The notes: generated by a model from the sequence alone, not told the origin. A stretch of DNA of 64,000 bases from Paraburkholderia panacisoli (GCF_008369935.1 NZ_VTUZ01000002.1:248001-312000), one strand, 5' to 3'. Counted from the stretch's first letter, positions 1 through 9,991 are shown. Made by a program: numbers and translations.

Positions 1-250
1 ACGCCATCCGGTCGGCTTCGTTGTTGATCGGCCGGTCGTCGCCCTTGCCGAGCATGCGCACCGAAGCATCGCTGTTCACGCCGACGATCAAACAAGCGCC
101 CAAGGCCTTGGCATCGGCGAGATACGTCACATGCCCGCGATGCAGGATATCGAACACGCCGTTGGTGAACACGACCGGCGCGCTCAATGAAGGGCGCAGC
201 TTCGCCAGTGCATCGCGCGTAAGAATCTTGCGTTCGAAAGTAGCAGCCAT
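1..250 (-). CDS. hldE: D-glycero-beta-D-manno-heptose 1-phosphate adenylyltransferase (N-terminal part, runs off the window)
   Basis: Reading the minus strand from the ATG at 250 gives 83 codons open to the edge. The product carries the nucleotidyltransferase signature [13 protein letters not shown] at residues 28-40, where HRGH (37-40) is the HxGH nucleotide-binding motif, followed by VNSD. This family adenylates heptose-1-phosphate in the cytoplasm to make ADP-heptose for the lipopolysaccharide inner core. The adenylyltransferase domain starts right at the N-terminus, so this is the separate transferase (RfaE2 type, common in betaproteobacteria) and not the two-domain E. coli HldE. The C-terminus is missing because the window ends. 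Confidence 0.9.
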   Translation of the reverse strand, partial: MAATFERKILTRDALAKLRPSLSAPVVFTNGVFDILHRGHVTYLADAKALGACLIVGVNSDASVRMLGKGDDRPINNEADRMA

Positions 251-306
251 CACAGAGCGGAGGAAAGAGAAAATGCCGTCACGATACACGGCGTACACTA
301 TCAAGC

Positions 307-344
307 AAAACGGTCCGGCAAGCTCAAGCCTGCCGGACCGTTTT
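307..344 (-). terminator. Rho-independent terminator after the ferritin-like gene
   Basis: A 14-base stem (AAAACGGTCCGGCA paired with its complement) encloses a 10-base loop and ends in a T-run on either strand. It lies between the stop of the ferritin-like gene (434) and the start of the heptose adenylyltransferase gene (250), both on the minus strand, so it should separate these transcripts. Confidence 0.8.
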
Positions 345-433
345 CTGAAACCATCAAAACTTTGCGCGGCGCGGTCGCCGAAGCGGGCCTGAGTTCGCGC
401 ACCCAACGCGCGAACTCACCCGCATCAATCGCA

Positions 434-1306
434 TCAAGCCGGTTGCTCCGCCGACTTCTGATCCGCCTGCAAGCGCGCAACCACTTCCTTGCGATAACGG
501 TTCAATTCCTGCGCCGTATTGAACGTGCGCTCGAACAGGATCGACAGATTGTGCAGAATGCGCTCGACCACCTTCTTTTCCCAACCGTCGTCGAAACGGA
601 TCTGCTCGTCGAGCCAGCGTTCGAGCCACTCCGGGTCCGGCAGGCGCGATTGAATCGTGTCGCGCGGGAACAGCGCCTGATTCACGTGCAGGTTGGTGGG
701 ATGCAGCGGCTTTTCCGTGCGGCGCGCCGATGCCATCAGCACACCGATCTTCGCAAACGCAGCACGCGCGATGTCGCCGGTTTGCGCCATCGCTTTCTTC
801 ATGTAGCGCAGATACGCGCCGCCATGACGCGCTTCGTCGCGCGAAATGGTTTCGTAGATCTGCTTGATGACCGGCTCCGTGTGCCATTCGGCCGCGCGGC
901 GATACCAGTGATTCAGGCGGATTTCGCCGCAGAAGTGCAGCATCAGCGTTTCGAGCGGCGGTGCCGGATCGAATTCGAAGCGCACCGCGTGCAGTTCTTC
1001 TTCGGTCGGGCACAGTTCGGGCTTGAAGCGGCGCAGATATTCCATCAGCACCAGCGAATGCTTCTGTTCTTCGAAGAACCACACGCTCATGAACGCGGAG
1101 AAATCGCTGTCGTGATGGTTGTCACGAAGAAACATTTCCGTGGCGGGTAACGCCGACCATTCGGTGATCGCGTTCATCTTGATCGTCGCGGCCTGCTCGT
1201 CGGTCAATAGCGATGCATCGAACTTGTCCCAGGGAATGTCTTTCTCCATGTCCCATCGAACGGATTCGAGCGATTTATAAAGTTCCGGATAAAGCATGGT
1301 GTTCAT
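434..1306 (-). CDS. Ferritin-like diiron protein (acyl-ACP desaturase-like)
   Basis: The 290-residue protein has the four-helix diiron pattern E...ExxH...E...ExxH: E49, EEQKH at 79-83, E128, and DEARH at 157-161. That order and the DEARHGGAYLRYM stretch resemble the acyl-ACP desaturase and ferritin-like superfamily. No signal peptide or membrane segment is seen, so it is probably cytoplasmic. The exact substrate is unknown; desaturation, hydroxylation or another oxygen-dependent reaction are all possible. It is a single gene with its own terminator and no reductase or ferredoxin partner nearby. The start at 1306 (MNTMLYPELY) was chosen because it is the first ATG; a second ATG lies three codons in. 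Confidence 0.75.
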   Translation of the reverse strand: MNTMLYPELYKSLESVRWDMEKDIPWDKFDASLLTDEQAATIKMNAITEWSALPATEMFLRDNHHDSDFSAFMSVWFFEEQKHSLVLMEYLRRFKPELCPTEEELHAVRFEFDPAPPLETLMLHFCGEIRLNHWYRRAAEWHTEPVIKQIYETISRDEARHGGAYLRYMKKAMAQTGDIARAAFAKIGVLMASARRTEKPLHPTNLHVNQALFPRDTIQSRLPDPEWLERWLDEQIRFDDGWEKKVVERILHNLSILFERTFNTAQELNRYRKEVVARLQADQKSAEQPA

Positions 1307-1884
1307 AGTCCCACCCCTGTTCTGCGCATACTGTCTGTGTCTGTCACTACTACGTGTAGCAATTTTTGCTCACGACGAACGAAACGCGCCGTCTGTCGGC
1401 CAAGCATTCAATTTTACGCGGTAATCGGCTGCCCAGATGCACCGGGCAGCAAAGAAGTCCGGGCGCGTGCGCCAGCGCGGATAACTTTGGATACGTTATG
1501 CGCTGGGCGGCCAACCGTGGGTGAGGGATACCCTGTGCCTGAGGTCGAGCCAGTTTGCGATGAAAACCGCACCTTCCAGCCCTGCGCCGGTGATTCCCGG
1601 CGTCGAATTAAGCGAGGGCGGCTGGATTGGTTCTTTTCAGCGCACGCCCAAAAGCCAAATTAAGCTTACACAATGATAGCACGCTGACTTGTCCGAACTC
1701 GCGTGACGACAGCCGCAAATGCGCTAGTTGATTGACATTTTTCAACAAATTGCACGATTCGCGCAGTGTCGCGGATAAACGGGGGCAAAACCATGACACG
1801 CGGCGAATTTATCGTTTAGCGTCGTGCCGGCGCGTGGCTTGCTTCCCGCTGTTCCGCTTTTCGTTCTGTCTTTCGTTCGTGGCG
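1307..1884. other. Gene-free stretch upstream of the ferritin-like gene
   Basis: About 580 bases with no convincing coding region. The part next to 1306 (about 1310-1380) must carry the promoter and ribosome binding site of the ferritin-like gene; the part next to 1885 is downstream of phaM. I see no clear terminator or repeat. Confidence 0.5.
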
Positions 1885-2703
1885 TTAAGTAGACTTTTTC
1901 GCGCTTGAACCGCTCGCGCTCGTGCTACCCGCGCGCTTTGCGGCCGCCGGCGCCCGTTTCGCGGCCGGTCGTTTCGTGGCAGCCTTCGTGTCGTCGGTCG
2001 ACGCAGGCGAGGCGCCAGCCGCTGGACTGCCCGCTGCCGGCGCGCTCTCCGCATCCTGCGCGGCGTCTGTTGCCGCCCTTCCACCCGCCGCGGCCACGGC
2101 CACTGCCGGTTGCGTCACAGCGAACTGGGCGATCTGGTTGAACTGGGATTGCAGCAGGTTCCACCATGCGGACGCGTCGAACGCGGGCGTGGCGGGCGTC
2201 TCTTCTTCGCCGTTTTCGGCTGAAGCCTCGTTGTCCGCTTGCGGCGCGGCACTTTGCGGCGACGCGGCACTTGGCGCGGCCGGAGCGGCCGGATGCGGCC
2301 AGCCGCGCGCCGGCGCGGGACTCGGCGCGGCGGACGCCGCAGCCGGCTGCGCCATCGACGACTGCGCGAACGCGCCGAACGCCCGCAGTGCCGAGAGCGT
2401 CGCGCGCTGCACTTCGAGCGCCTGAATCGCGGACTGCAGCATGCTCAGATTGAGCTTCAGCCATTGTTCGACCGCGCGCATGTCGGTGATGCGCTTGTCG
2501 AGTTCTTCGATGTTGGTGAGCGGCGCCATCATGTCGGACATCATCGACAGCGACGGCCCGAGGCCGCCGCCAGGTTGCGCACCGGTGAGCGCGGAGCCGA
2601 ACGGCGAGAGCCGCATCATGCCCCACAGCTGATCGAGCATTTCAGCGGGCGGAAAACCCGGAAAGCCGGGAAAGGGCGGCGTGGAATCAGTCGTGTCGGT
2701 CAT
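1885..2703 (-). CDS. phaM: PhaM-like polyhydroxyalkanoate granule regulatory protein
   Basis: 272 residues. The N-terminal ~115 residues ([19 protein letters not shown], then a helical stretch around [19 protein letters not shown]) match the conserved PhaM region. A low-complexity Ala/Pro middle follows, then a basic histone-H1-like tail (about 225-272, repeated KRPAAK and AAKRA units). In Ralstonia/Cupriavidus, PhaM activates PHA synthase PhaC, binds DNA through its basic tail and tethers PHB granules to the nucleoid. That role is inferred here from architecture. The downstream neighbour on the same strand is 1.3 kb away in a different functional class, so it is probably monocistronic. Confidence 0.8.
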   Translation of the reverse strand: MTDTTDSTPPFPGFPGFPPAEMLDQLWGMMRLSPFGSALTGAQPGGGLGPSLSMMSDMMAPLTNIEELDKRITDMRAVEQWLKLNLSMLQSAIQALEVQRATLSALRAFGAFAQSSMAQPAAASAAPSPAPARGWPHPAAPAAPSAASPQSAAPQADNEASAENGEEETPATPAFDASAWWNLLQSQFNQIAQFAVTQPAVAVAAAGGRAATDAAQDAESAPAAGSPAAGASPASTDDTKAATKRPAAKRAPAAAKRAGSTSASGSSAKKST

Positions 2704-2785
2704 GCTTGTCGCCTCGCTGCATAGGGGGAAGGAGTGAGCGCGATGCGCGCGCGGGTGAGTCGATCATACCTTGCGGAACACGGCG

Positions 2786-3715
2786 TCAGGGTCGCTCATC
2801 GCCCGCTGCGCCGTTGTCGGCGCCGGTGTTTGCACCATTGCCCGACGCTTGCTGCGGCGGTTCGCGCCACGGGTCGGCCGCGCCGAAATCGGGTGCGCGG
2901 CGCTCGCGCAGTGAGTTCACGCCTTCACGCACGTCCGGTCCGGCAAAACCCATGAATTCCAGCGCGAGCGACGTATCGAATGCGGGCCCCGCCGAGCGCA
3001 GCCAGTTGTTCAATGCGTACTTGGTCCAGCGGATCGCCGTTTGTGAACCATTGGCGAGCTTGCGCGCGACTTCGAATGCCTTGGGCAGCAGATCGGTTTC
3101 ATCGACGGCGAGCGACACGAGGCCGATGCGCTCCGCTTCTTCACCACTCACCGGCTCGCACAGCATCAGGTAGTACTTGGCCTTCGCCATCCCGCACAGG
3201 AGCGGCCAGACGATCGCCGCGTGATCGCCGGCGGCGACGCCTAGACGCGTATGCCCGTCGATGATCCGCGCACCCTTCGTCGCGATCGAGATATCGGCGA
3301 GCAGCCCCGCCACGAGTCCCGCGCCGACCGCCGGACCGTGCATCGCCGAAACGATCGGCTTGCTGCAGTTGATCACGTTGTAGACGAGATCGCGCGCCTC
3401 GCGCCACACGCGCGCGCGCACGTCGAAATCGGTCGCCATGTCCTCGACCAGTTGCAGATCGCCGCCCGCCGAAAAGCCCTTGCCCTCGCCGCGAATGATC
3501 GCGACCCGTGTGTCGGGATCGCGGTCGATGTCGCGCCAGATCTCGGCGAGTTCGAAGTGCATCCGCGCGTTGGCGGTAGCGAGTCCGCTTTTGTTCGCAC
3601 CCTCGCCGCTCATCACGACTTCGAGCACGCCATGCGGATGACGATGCAACTGGAGCGACTGGTAGTGCGCGTAATACGCGTCGTTACTGTGTGGTGCGTG
3701 AGACATGGTAAGCAA
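2786..3715 (-). CDS. Enoyl-CoA hydratase/isomerase family protein
   Basis: Crotonase-fold protein of up to 309 residues; the second ATG (MSHAPHSN, at 3706) is an equally likely start. The oxyanion-hole segments are visible: [17 protein letters not shown] near residue 85 and [18 protein letters not shown] near residue 135. The C-terminus has a Gly/Asn/Ala-rich tail beyond the fold (after DFGAADPW). Family members hydrate or isomerise acyl-CoA thioesters in the cytoplasm. The substrate cannot be told from sequence. It sits about 70 bases upstream of the stop of the LivK-type gene on the same strand, so the pair could be co-transcribed and serve uptake and degradation of one carboxylate. Confidence 0.85.
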   Translation of the reverse strand: MLTMSHAPHSNDAYYAHYQSLQLHRHPHGVLEVVMSGEGANKSGLATANARMHFELAEIWRDIDRDPDTRVAIIRGEGKGFSAGGDLQLVEDMATDFDVRARVWREARDLVYNVINCSKPIVSAMHGPAVGAGLVAGLLADISIATKGARIIDGHTRLGVAAGDHAAIVWPLLCGMAKAKYYLMLCEPVSGEEAERIGLVSLAVDETDLLPKAFEVARKLANGSQTAIRWTKYALNNWLRSAGPAFDTSLALEFMGFAGPDVREGVNSLRERRAPDFGAADPWREPPQQASGNGANTGADNGAAGDERP

Positions 3716-3784
3716 TCCGTATGTTGCTGCGGCGGTTGAGTCGGTTGAACCGTGGCCGCGCCGGCAAGCGCATGGGCTGCGAAT

Positions 3785-5014
3785 TCAACGCGGCTGATAA
3801 ACCCACTTCGCGTTCCTGATTTCGACCATCACGCGCGCCCGTTGATCGAGCCCGAGATGATCGGTGGCGCTCATGTTGACCACGCCGTTGGTGTCCGTGA
3901 GTCCATGCGTCGCTTCGAGCGCATCGCGCAGCGCGCGGCGAAATTCCGGCGTGCCCGGCGCGCCCGCCTTCAGCGCGATCGGCACGGCCTGGTTGAGCAG
4001 CGCGCCCGCGTCCGAGGTGTACGAGCCGAACGCCGACACGCTGCCCGCTCCGCGCAGCGCCTCGAAGCGCGCGATGTAGTCGAGCGCGAGGCGCTTGGCC
4101 GGATGGTCCGCCGGCAATTGCGCGGCGACCAGCACCGGGCTCGCAGGCAGGAAGGTGCCGTTGCAATCGGCGCCGCACACGCGCAGGAAATCGTTATTGC
4201 CGACCCCGTGATTGTGATAGATCAGCCCTTTGTAGCCGCGTTCGCGCAGCGTCTTCGGCGGCAGCGCGGCGGGTGTGCCCGCGGCGCCCACCACCACCGC
4301 ATCGGGATGGGTCGCGAGAATTTTGAGGACCTGGCCGGTCACGCTCGGATCGGTGCGATTGAAGCGCTCGCTCGCCACCATGTCCATATGATGCAGTTGC
4401 GCGAACTTCGCGACTTCGGCGTAGAAGGTCTCGCCGAGCGCGTCGGCCTGGCCGATGAACGCGATGGTTTTGACGCCGTGTGTGCTCGCGTGTTCGGCGA
4501 TCGCCGAGGCCATCATCGCATCGGTCTGCGGCGTCTTGAATACCCAGTGCCGTTTCGCATCGACAGGCTCGATGATCTTCGCCGACGACGCCAGCGAGAT
4601 CATCGGCGTTTGACCGTCTGCGACCACGTTGATCATCGCCAGCGAATTCGGCGTGATCGACGAACCGATGATCGCATCGACGTGATTCTCGGAGATCAGC
4701 TTCTTGGTGTCCTGCACGGCCTGGGTGGTGTCGGAGGCGTCGTCGAGCACGATGTACTCGACTGTCTGGCCGCCGATCTGTTTGGGCAGCAACGCGACCG
4801 TGTCGCGTGCGGGAATGCCGAGTGACGCGGCCGGTCCGGTGAGCGACAGCACGAGGCCGATCTTGACCTGGGCGGACGCCATCACGGGCAATGCGCATGC
4901 AAGCGCTGCGCACAGCGAGGCGGCGCGACGCGCGAGCCGGCCGCGCGGCTGGCGCGCGCTCGCGTTCACACTCGCGCGCACGTTTCCAGATTCAAGGGAT
5001 TCCAATCGCGGCAT
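3785..5014 (-). CDS. ABC transporter periplasmic substrate-binding protein, branched-chain amino acid (LivK) type
   Basis: 409 residues. A long N-terminus (about 48 residues, Arg-rich, then SLCAALACALPVMASA) looks like a signal peptide cleaved before QVKIGLVLSLTGPAASLG, the typical start of type I periplasmic binding proteins. The real start may be internal because the first 25 residues are unusually basic. These proteins bind amino acids or aromatic/aliphatic carboxylates in the periplasm and deliver them to an inner-membrane ABC permease. No permease or ATPase genes are adjacent, so it is an orphan component. It lies directly upstream of the crotonase gene on the same strand. Confidence 0.85.
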   Translation of the reverse strand: MPRLESLESGNVRASVNASARQPRGRLARRAASLCAALACALPVMASAQVKIGLVLSLTGPAASLGIPARDTVALLPKQIGGQTVEYIVLDDASDTTQAVQDTKKLISENHVDAIIGSSITPNSLAMINVVADGQTPMISLASSAKIIEPVDAKRHWVFKTPQTDAMMASAIAEHASTHGVKTIAFIGQADALGETFYAEVAKFAQLHHMDMVASERFNRTDPSVTGQVLKILATHPDAVVVGAAGTPAALPPKTLRERGYKGLIYHNHGVGNNDFLRVCGADCNGTFLPASPVLVAAQLPADHPAKRLALDYIARFEALRGAGSVSAFGSYTSDAGALLNQAVPIALKAGAPGTPEFRRALRDALEATHGLTDTNGVVNMSATDHLGLDQRARVMVEIRNAKWVYQPR

Positions 5015-5305
5015 GCTGTCTCCTCACGTCGGTTTTTCGTTTTGATGGACTGCCGGTGCCCGCTCACGCGCTGCTGGGCGCGGATCTCGGGTCTTGCTTT
5101 TCAACGGGTCTGATGCGGGTTTTTCCAACACCCAGCGGCCAGCCACCCCGGCCCTGCCGCCGCGCCAGTCAGTGTAGCCGCGCGCCGGGGCGGCGGCATC
5201 GGGCGAAACCCTTTCGCCCGTATGAGGTTTGCGTCGAGGTTGGCGCGGATGCGCTCGCAGGTCGCATGCCGCTCTGCACGCGACAAGCCGCCCTCGAACC
5301 CAACT

Positions 5306-6289
5306 TCAATCCTGCGGCGCGATGCCCTGCTCGATCGAACCGAAAATCGACTTGCCCGCTTCATCGAGCATTTCGATCTTCACGACATCGCCATACTTCA
5401 TGAACTCGGTTTGCGGCGCACCGTGCTCGATGGTTTCGAGGCAGCGCTTCTCGGCGATACAGCAGTAGCCACGCTTCGCGTCCTTGTTCGACACCGTGCC
5501 CGAGCCGACGATCGCCCCGGCGCGCAGATTGCGCGTTTTCGCCGCGTGCGCGATCAGTTGGCCGAAGTGAAACACCATGTCGGTGCCGGCATCCGGCTGG
5601 CCGACCTTTTTGCCGTTCCAGTGCACGATCATCGGCCGGTGGACGCGGCCTTCGCGCCAGTGCTCGCCCAGTTCGTCGGGCGTGATCGCAACCGGCGCGA
5701 ACGACGTGGCCGGCTTGCTCTGGAAAAAACCGAAGCCCTTCGCGAGTTCGGCGGGAATCAGATTGCGCAGCGACACGTCGTTGACGAGTGTGATCAGCCG
5801 CACGCTTCTGAGCGCCTGGTCGGGCGTGACGCCCATTGCCACGTCGGCGGTAATCACGGCGACTTCCGCCTCGAAGTCGATGCCGAACGCTTCGGATGCG
5901 CACACTACATCGTCTTTCGGACCGATGAAGTCGTCGCTGCCGCCCTGGTACATCAGCGGGTCGGTCCAGAATTCCGGCGGCATTTCGGCGCCGCGCGCGC
6001 GCCGCACCAGTTCGACATGGTTCACGTACGACGAGCCGTCGGCCCATTGAAACGCGCGCGGCAGCGGCGCCATGCATTCCTTCGCGTCGAAAGAAAAGGT
6101 GTTGCGCGCACGGCCCTGATTGAGCGCGTCGTACAGGTCCTGCAGTTGCGGCGCGTAGAAGGCCCAGTCGTCGAGCACGCGCTGCATGGTGGGCGCGATC
6201 GCGTCGGCGATGGCCGCGGTGTGCAGGTCGCGGGACACGACGATCAGTTGGCCGTCGCGCGTGCCGTCCTTCAGCGTGGCAAGTTTCAT
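5306..6289 (-). CDS. Fumarylacetoacetate hydrolase family protein
   Basis: 327 residues, cytoplasmic. An N-terminal cap (MKLATLKDGTRDGQLIVVSRD) precedes the FAH fold. The metal-binding acidic residues are visible in GIDFEAEVAVITADV (about 165-180) and LVNDVSLRNLIPAELAKGFG (about 195-215), with the SGTVSNKD segment near 270. The family cleaves carbon-carbon bonds in 1,3-diketone acids or acylpyruvates, as in tyrosine and other aromatic degradation. No homogentisate dioxygenase gene is nearby, so the substrate is open. The gene is divergent from an IclR regulator at 6582, which is a likely controller. Confidence 0.88.
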   Translation of the reverse strand: MKLATLKDGTRDGQLIVVSRDLHTAAIADAIAPTMQRVLDDWAFYAPQLQDLYDALNQGRARNTFSFDAKECMAPLPRAFQWADGSSYVNHVELVRRARGAEMPPEFWTDPLMYQGGSDDFIGPKDDVVCASEAFGIDFEAEVAVITADVAMGVTPDQALRSVRLITLVNDVSLRNLIPAELAKGFGFFQSKPATSFAPVAITPDELGEHWREGRVHRPMIVHWNGKKVGQPDAGTDMVFHFGQLIAHAAKTRNLRAGAIVGSGTVSNKDAKRGYCCIAEKRCLETIEHGAPQTEFMKYGDVVKIEMLDEAGKSIFGSIEQGIAPQD

Positions 6290-6581
6290 AGAGGAGTGAA
6301 CACCGTGTTAGTGACGATAGAGGGAATCTATTCTACGATGGTGAATCGGCGTGACCCAAGTGGACGGCGGCGTGTGCGGGTAGAGGCGGGTTGCGCGCGC
6401 GGGCTATCAGCCGCGCATTGCCAGACATGATGGCAGGCGCGGGCGCGAGTGTCGCTGCGCGGCTACCCTTGCCAGCCCTGCTTGTTGACCACGCTTGTAA
6501 GCCCGCTTGTAAGCCCTACTGTCACGCGCAGCCACTCATTTCTTTCCGTCATTTTTTAAACGCGCTCGATGCGCCCTGCTC

Positions 6582-7484
6582 ATGCCCTCAACTGCCCGCT
6601 CCGGCGCGATCCGCCCCCCCGCCGACAACGCCACCGCTGAACCGTTCGACGCCCCCGAAGCCGACGACGAAAGCATCGAGGCTGGCGAAGAGAAACTGCG
6701 CTCGGGCATCCAGTCGATCGAAGTCGGTTTCAAACTGCTCGACGTGCTGACCCGCGAACCGCGCGCCATGATGCTGCGCGATCTTGCGCAACGCGCCGGC
6801 ATGAGTCCGGCGAAAGCGCATCGCTATCTGGTGAGTTTCCTGCGCCTAGGCGTCGTCGCGCAGGACCCGCTGTCGGGCCGCTACGAGCTGGGCGGCTTCG
6901 CGTTGCAACTGGGGCTCGCGCGGCTTGCGCGCGTCGATGGCGTGAAGCTCGCGCGTATCGCGCTCGCCGAACTGCGCGACCGGCTCGATCTGACGGTGGG
7001 CATTGCGGTGTGGGGCAATCAGGGGCCAACCATGGTTCACTGGATGGAATCGAGCCATCCGGAGAAGGCATCGTTGAAACTGGGCGACGTGATGCCGCTG
7101 CTCAGTTCCGCGACCGGTCTGCTGTTCGCCGCGTATCTGCCAGCCAGCAAGACCGCCGCGATGCTTGAGCGCGAACTGGCCGACTCACGCCGCTCGTCAC
7201 ATATGAGCGGCCCGCGCACGCGCGAAGAGGTGGACAAGGTTCTGGCCGAGGTGCGCGAGCACCAGGCGGCGCGCGTCGAAGGGATGTTGCTGCCGACCAT
7301 CCACGCGTTCTGCATGCCTGTGTTCGACTCGACCGGCGAACTTGCGCTCGGCCTCGTCACGCTTGGCCAGGAAGGCGCGTTCGATATCAGTTGGGGCGGC
7401 GAGATCGACAGGGCGCTGCGTGAATGCGCGGAAAAGCTTTCGTACGAGCTGGGGTATAGTGCCGCGCCGCGTCACGCGGATTGA
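6582..7484 (+). CDS. IclR family transcriptional regulator
   Basis: 300 residues. A charged, Pro-rich N-terminal extension of ~40 residues is followed by the IclR winged helix (SIEVGFKLLDVLTREPRAMMLRDLAQRAGMSPAKAHRYLVSFLRLG, about 45-95) and the C-terminal effector-binding domain (GVDGVKLARIALAELRDR... to the end). IclR proteins regulate aromatic and acyl catabolic operons and often bind a small carboxylate. It is divergent from the fumarylacetoacetate hydrolase gene with a ~290-base intergenic space, so it likely controls that gene and itself. The ATG at 6582 was taken because the upstream frame holds no better start. Confidence 0.88.
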   Translation: MPSTARSGAIRPPADNATAEPFDAPEADDESIEAGEEKLRSGIQSIEVGFKLLDVLTREPRAMMLRDLAQRAGMSPAKAHRYLVSFLRLGVVAQDPLSGRYELGGFALQLGLARLARVDGVKLARIALAELRDRLDLTVGIAVWGNQGPTMVHWMESSHPEKASLKLGDVMPLLSSATGLLFAAYLPASKTAAMLERELADSRRSSHMSGPRTREEVDKVLAEVREHQAARVEGMLLPTIHAFCMPVFDSTGELALGLVTLGQEGAFDISWGGEIDRALRECAEKLSYELGYSAAPRHAD

Positions 7485-7748
7485 TGTCGCGGTCGCGACT
7501 CGGTCAAAGGCGCTGAAACTTGAAGCTGGTGGCACTGCGCAGCACGTGCTGTGCAAAACGTTTGGCTTGCGCGCGTTTTCGCCGGCGCGGAACATCGTGC
7601 GTGGTCAGGTGGTCGAAATCGTTCGCGGCACGATCTCGCGACTGATCACGCGTTAGCGCATCAGATCGGGCGCCTTTTGCGGGCAACCGCCGCAAGCGCG
7701 CCACACTCAGCAATCTCAACTCTTTCGGTCCCACACATTCATTTGCCG

Positions 7749-9029
7749 ATGGCCACCGCTTCCGCCACACGCCGTTCCAATCGACCGCCGCCCAACGGGC
7801 CGCGCGACGGCTCGCACGCATGGCGGTGGCTTGCGGTACTCGCGGCGGTGGCCGTTGTGCACTGGATCGCCGCCCAGTGGTTCGAGCGCAACCGCGCGAC
7901 GCTGAATCCGGCAGACCACGAGCGCGTGCCGGTGCAAGTCGCGCTGCTGACGCCTGAGCGGATCGAAACCAAACCCGCCGACGCCGCGCCGCCCAAGCCT
8001 GCCCCGACGCCGGCGCGCAAGGCCGTGGCGCGTCCGCCGCGCGAGCATGTGCTGACCGCGCTACAGCCGGCAACGCAAGCCGCGCCGCCGGCTGTAGCGG
8101 CATCGGACGCGGCGGCCAGTGCGCCGGCCGCGACGCCCGGCCCGGGCGCGAACGCCGGGGCCGGCGCGACCACCGCCGCAGCCAGCGCACCCGCTGCCGC
8201 CAGCGCGCCGCAAGCGTCGACGGGCGTGAAGTTTTCGGTCCCGCCATCCGGCGAATTGCAGTACGACACGTTCTACAACGGCGTGCGCAACCCGCTCGGC
8301 ACGATCCACTGGACCAGCAACGGCCAAAGCTACGAAATGATTGTCTCGGTGCCGGTGCCTTTTGTCGGCCCCTTCGTCTATTCAAGCCATGGCCGCATCG
8401 ACGCGTTCGGCCTCGCGCCGAACCAGTATGTCGAAAAACGCGGCCGTCGCGCGGAAGACATCGCGATCTTCAATCGCAACGAAAAAAAGATCGCGTTCAC
8501 ACGCACGCCGGCCACGCTGCCGTTGCCTGACGGCGCCCAGGACCGCTTCAGCATGGTGATGCAACTCGCCAGTCTCGTGCGCGGCGACCCGGCTGCCTAC
8601 AAGCCCGGTGTGACGCGGCAGTTCTTCGTGGTCGATAACGACAGCGGCGAAAATTGGCCGGTCGAGACGATCGGCGACGAAACGATCCGCACGACCGAAG
8701 GCTTTCTCGATGCGCGTCATTTCAAACGCCTGCCTCGCCATGATGGCGATATGCGCCGCATCGACGTGTGGCTCGCACCGTCGCTCGGCTGGCTGCCGGC
8801 GCGCATCGTGCAAACGGAGCCGAACGGCACGCAATTCGAGCTGTTGTGGCACGGCAAGCTCGATCTCGACAACGCGGCCTCGGTCGATGGCAATGGCGCA
8901 GCCGCGGCCGCCCCTTCCCCGTCCGACAATTCGGCAAACCCTCAGCCCGCCGACACACCGGCAACTACGCCCGGCGCCACGCCCGCTTCGCCGCTCGATT
9001 CGACCGGGCCAGGCATCATCAAGCCCTGA
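7749..9029 (+). CDS. DUF3108 domain protein, membrane-anchored
   Basis: 426 residues from the ATG at 7749. Upstream in-frame sequence is open but not protein-like, so this start is preferred. A single membrane segment (WRWLAVLAAVAVVHWIAAQW, about 26-45) is followed by a long Ala/Pro-rich linker (about 75-155) and a DUF3108 domain (from FSVPPSGELQYDTFYNGVRN to HGKLDLDN). The tail is again Ala/Pro/Ser/Thr-rich. DUF3108 proteins are predicted beta-rich envelope proteins of unknown role. The topology suggests an N-in anchor with the domain in the periplasm. Function is not established. Confidence 0.8.
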   Translation: MATASATRRSNRPPPNGPRDGSHAWRWLAVLAAVAVVHWIAAQWFERNRATLNPADHERVPVQVALLTPERIETKPADAAPPKPAPTPARKAVARPPREHVLTALQPATQAAPPAVAASDAAASAPAATPGPGANAGAGATTAAASAPAAASAPQASTGVKFSVPPSGELQYDTFYNGVRNPLGTIHWTSNGQSYEMIVSVPVPFVGPFVYSSHGRIDAFGLAPNQYVEKRGRRAEDIAIFNRNEKKIAFTRTPATLPLPDGAQDRFSMVMQLASLVRGDPAAYKPGVTRQFFVVDNDSGENWPVETIGDETIRTTEGFLDARHFKRLPRHDGDMRRIDVWLAPSLGWLPARIVQTEPNGTQFELLWHGKLDLDNAASVDGNGAAAAAPSPSDNSANPQPADTPATTPGATPASPLDSTGPGIIKP

Positions 9030-9202
9030 CATCCCCTTCGAGAACAGGGTCTTCCAAAGATCGTCGAAACTTCAGCGACGACGCTGACTCGCACGACTTG
9101 CTGCAACCGTTCACGTGGCCGCTGCGTATACAAAGCAGAGCAGAGGCACCACCCCGCGCGCGCGAACGAACCTTTCCACTGCGTCCCCTTCAAGGAGCCC
9201 GC

Positions 9203-9991
9203 ATGCAAGTGAACATCAACGGAATCGAAACGCGCTACGTGTTGAGCAACGAGGGCGGCGGCCCGTGGCTGACGTTCATTCATCAACTCGGCGGCGACCT
9301 GTCCGTCTGGGACCAGCTTGCCGGCTATTTCCGCGCCGACTACACCGTGCTGCGCTACGACGTGCGCGGCCACGGCGACACCGCGCTATCGGATAAGCCG
9401 TTCGGCGTGAGCGATCTGTCAGACGATCTCGCCGCGCTGCTCGATGCGCTCGGCGCCCCGACGACGCATCTGGTCGGCATGTCGATGGGCGGCATGATCG
9501 CGCAGCAGTTCGCGCTAAACCACCCTTCGCGCGTCGACAGTTTGACAATTGCCGACAGCACGAGCGGCACGTTGCCGGAAAACCGCGCGGTATGGGACCA
9601 GCGCGCCCATGCGGCGCGCAGCGATGGCATGGCAGCGCTGCTGTCCTCTACGTTGAACCGTTGGCTCACGCCCGACTTTCAGGCCGCGCATCCCGAAGCA
9701 GTCGAACAGATTCGCGACGTGCTCGCGCATACGTTGCCAGAAGGCTACGCAATGGCGTGCGAAGCGCTGCGCGATTTCGACATAGGCAGTAAGCTGGGAA
9801 CTATCCGTTGCCCGACTTTGACTGTGGCGGGCCGCCACGACTCGGGCACGTTACCTGCTGCTACGCGGGCAATAGCAGACGCCATCGAAGGCGCACAGTT
9901 CGAACTCCTCGACGCCGCACACCTCGCGCCCATCGAGCAATCTCACCGTTTTGCTGCACTGCTTGAAACGTTTCTTGCAAGGCCGGTCTAA
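9203..9991 (+). CDS. Alpha/beta hydrolase, 3-oxoadipate enol-lactonase-like (PcaD family)
   Basis: 262 residues. The start at 9203 is preceded by CAAGGAGCCCGC, a good ribosome binding site, and gives the family N-terminus MQVNINGIETRY. The nucleophile elbow GMSMGG puts the catalytic Ser at 94; the Asp is in AGRHDSG and the His in DAAHLAPIEQ near the C-terminus. PcaD opens beta-ketoadipate enol-lactone in the protocatechuate/catechol pathway. No other pca gene is nearby, so a related esterase/lactonase role is equally possible. It is preceded by ~170 bases of non-coding sequence. Confidence 0.75.
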   Translation: MQVNINGIETRYVLSNEGGGPWLTFIHQLGGDLSVWDQLAGYFRADYTVLRYDVRGHGDTALSDKPFGVSDLSDDLAALLDALGAPTTHLVGMSMGGMIAQQFALNHPSRVDSLTIADSTSGTLPENRAVWDQRAHAARSDGMAALLSSTLNRWLTPDFQAAHPEAVEQIRDVLAHTLPEGYAMACEALRDFDIGSKLGTIRCPTLTVAGRHDSGTLPAATRAIADAIEGAQFELLDAAHLAPIEQSHRFAALLETFLARPV

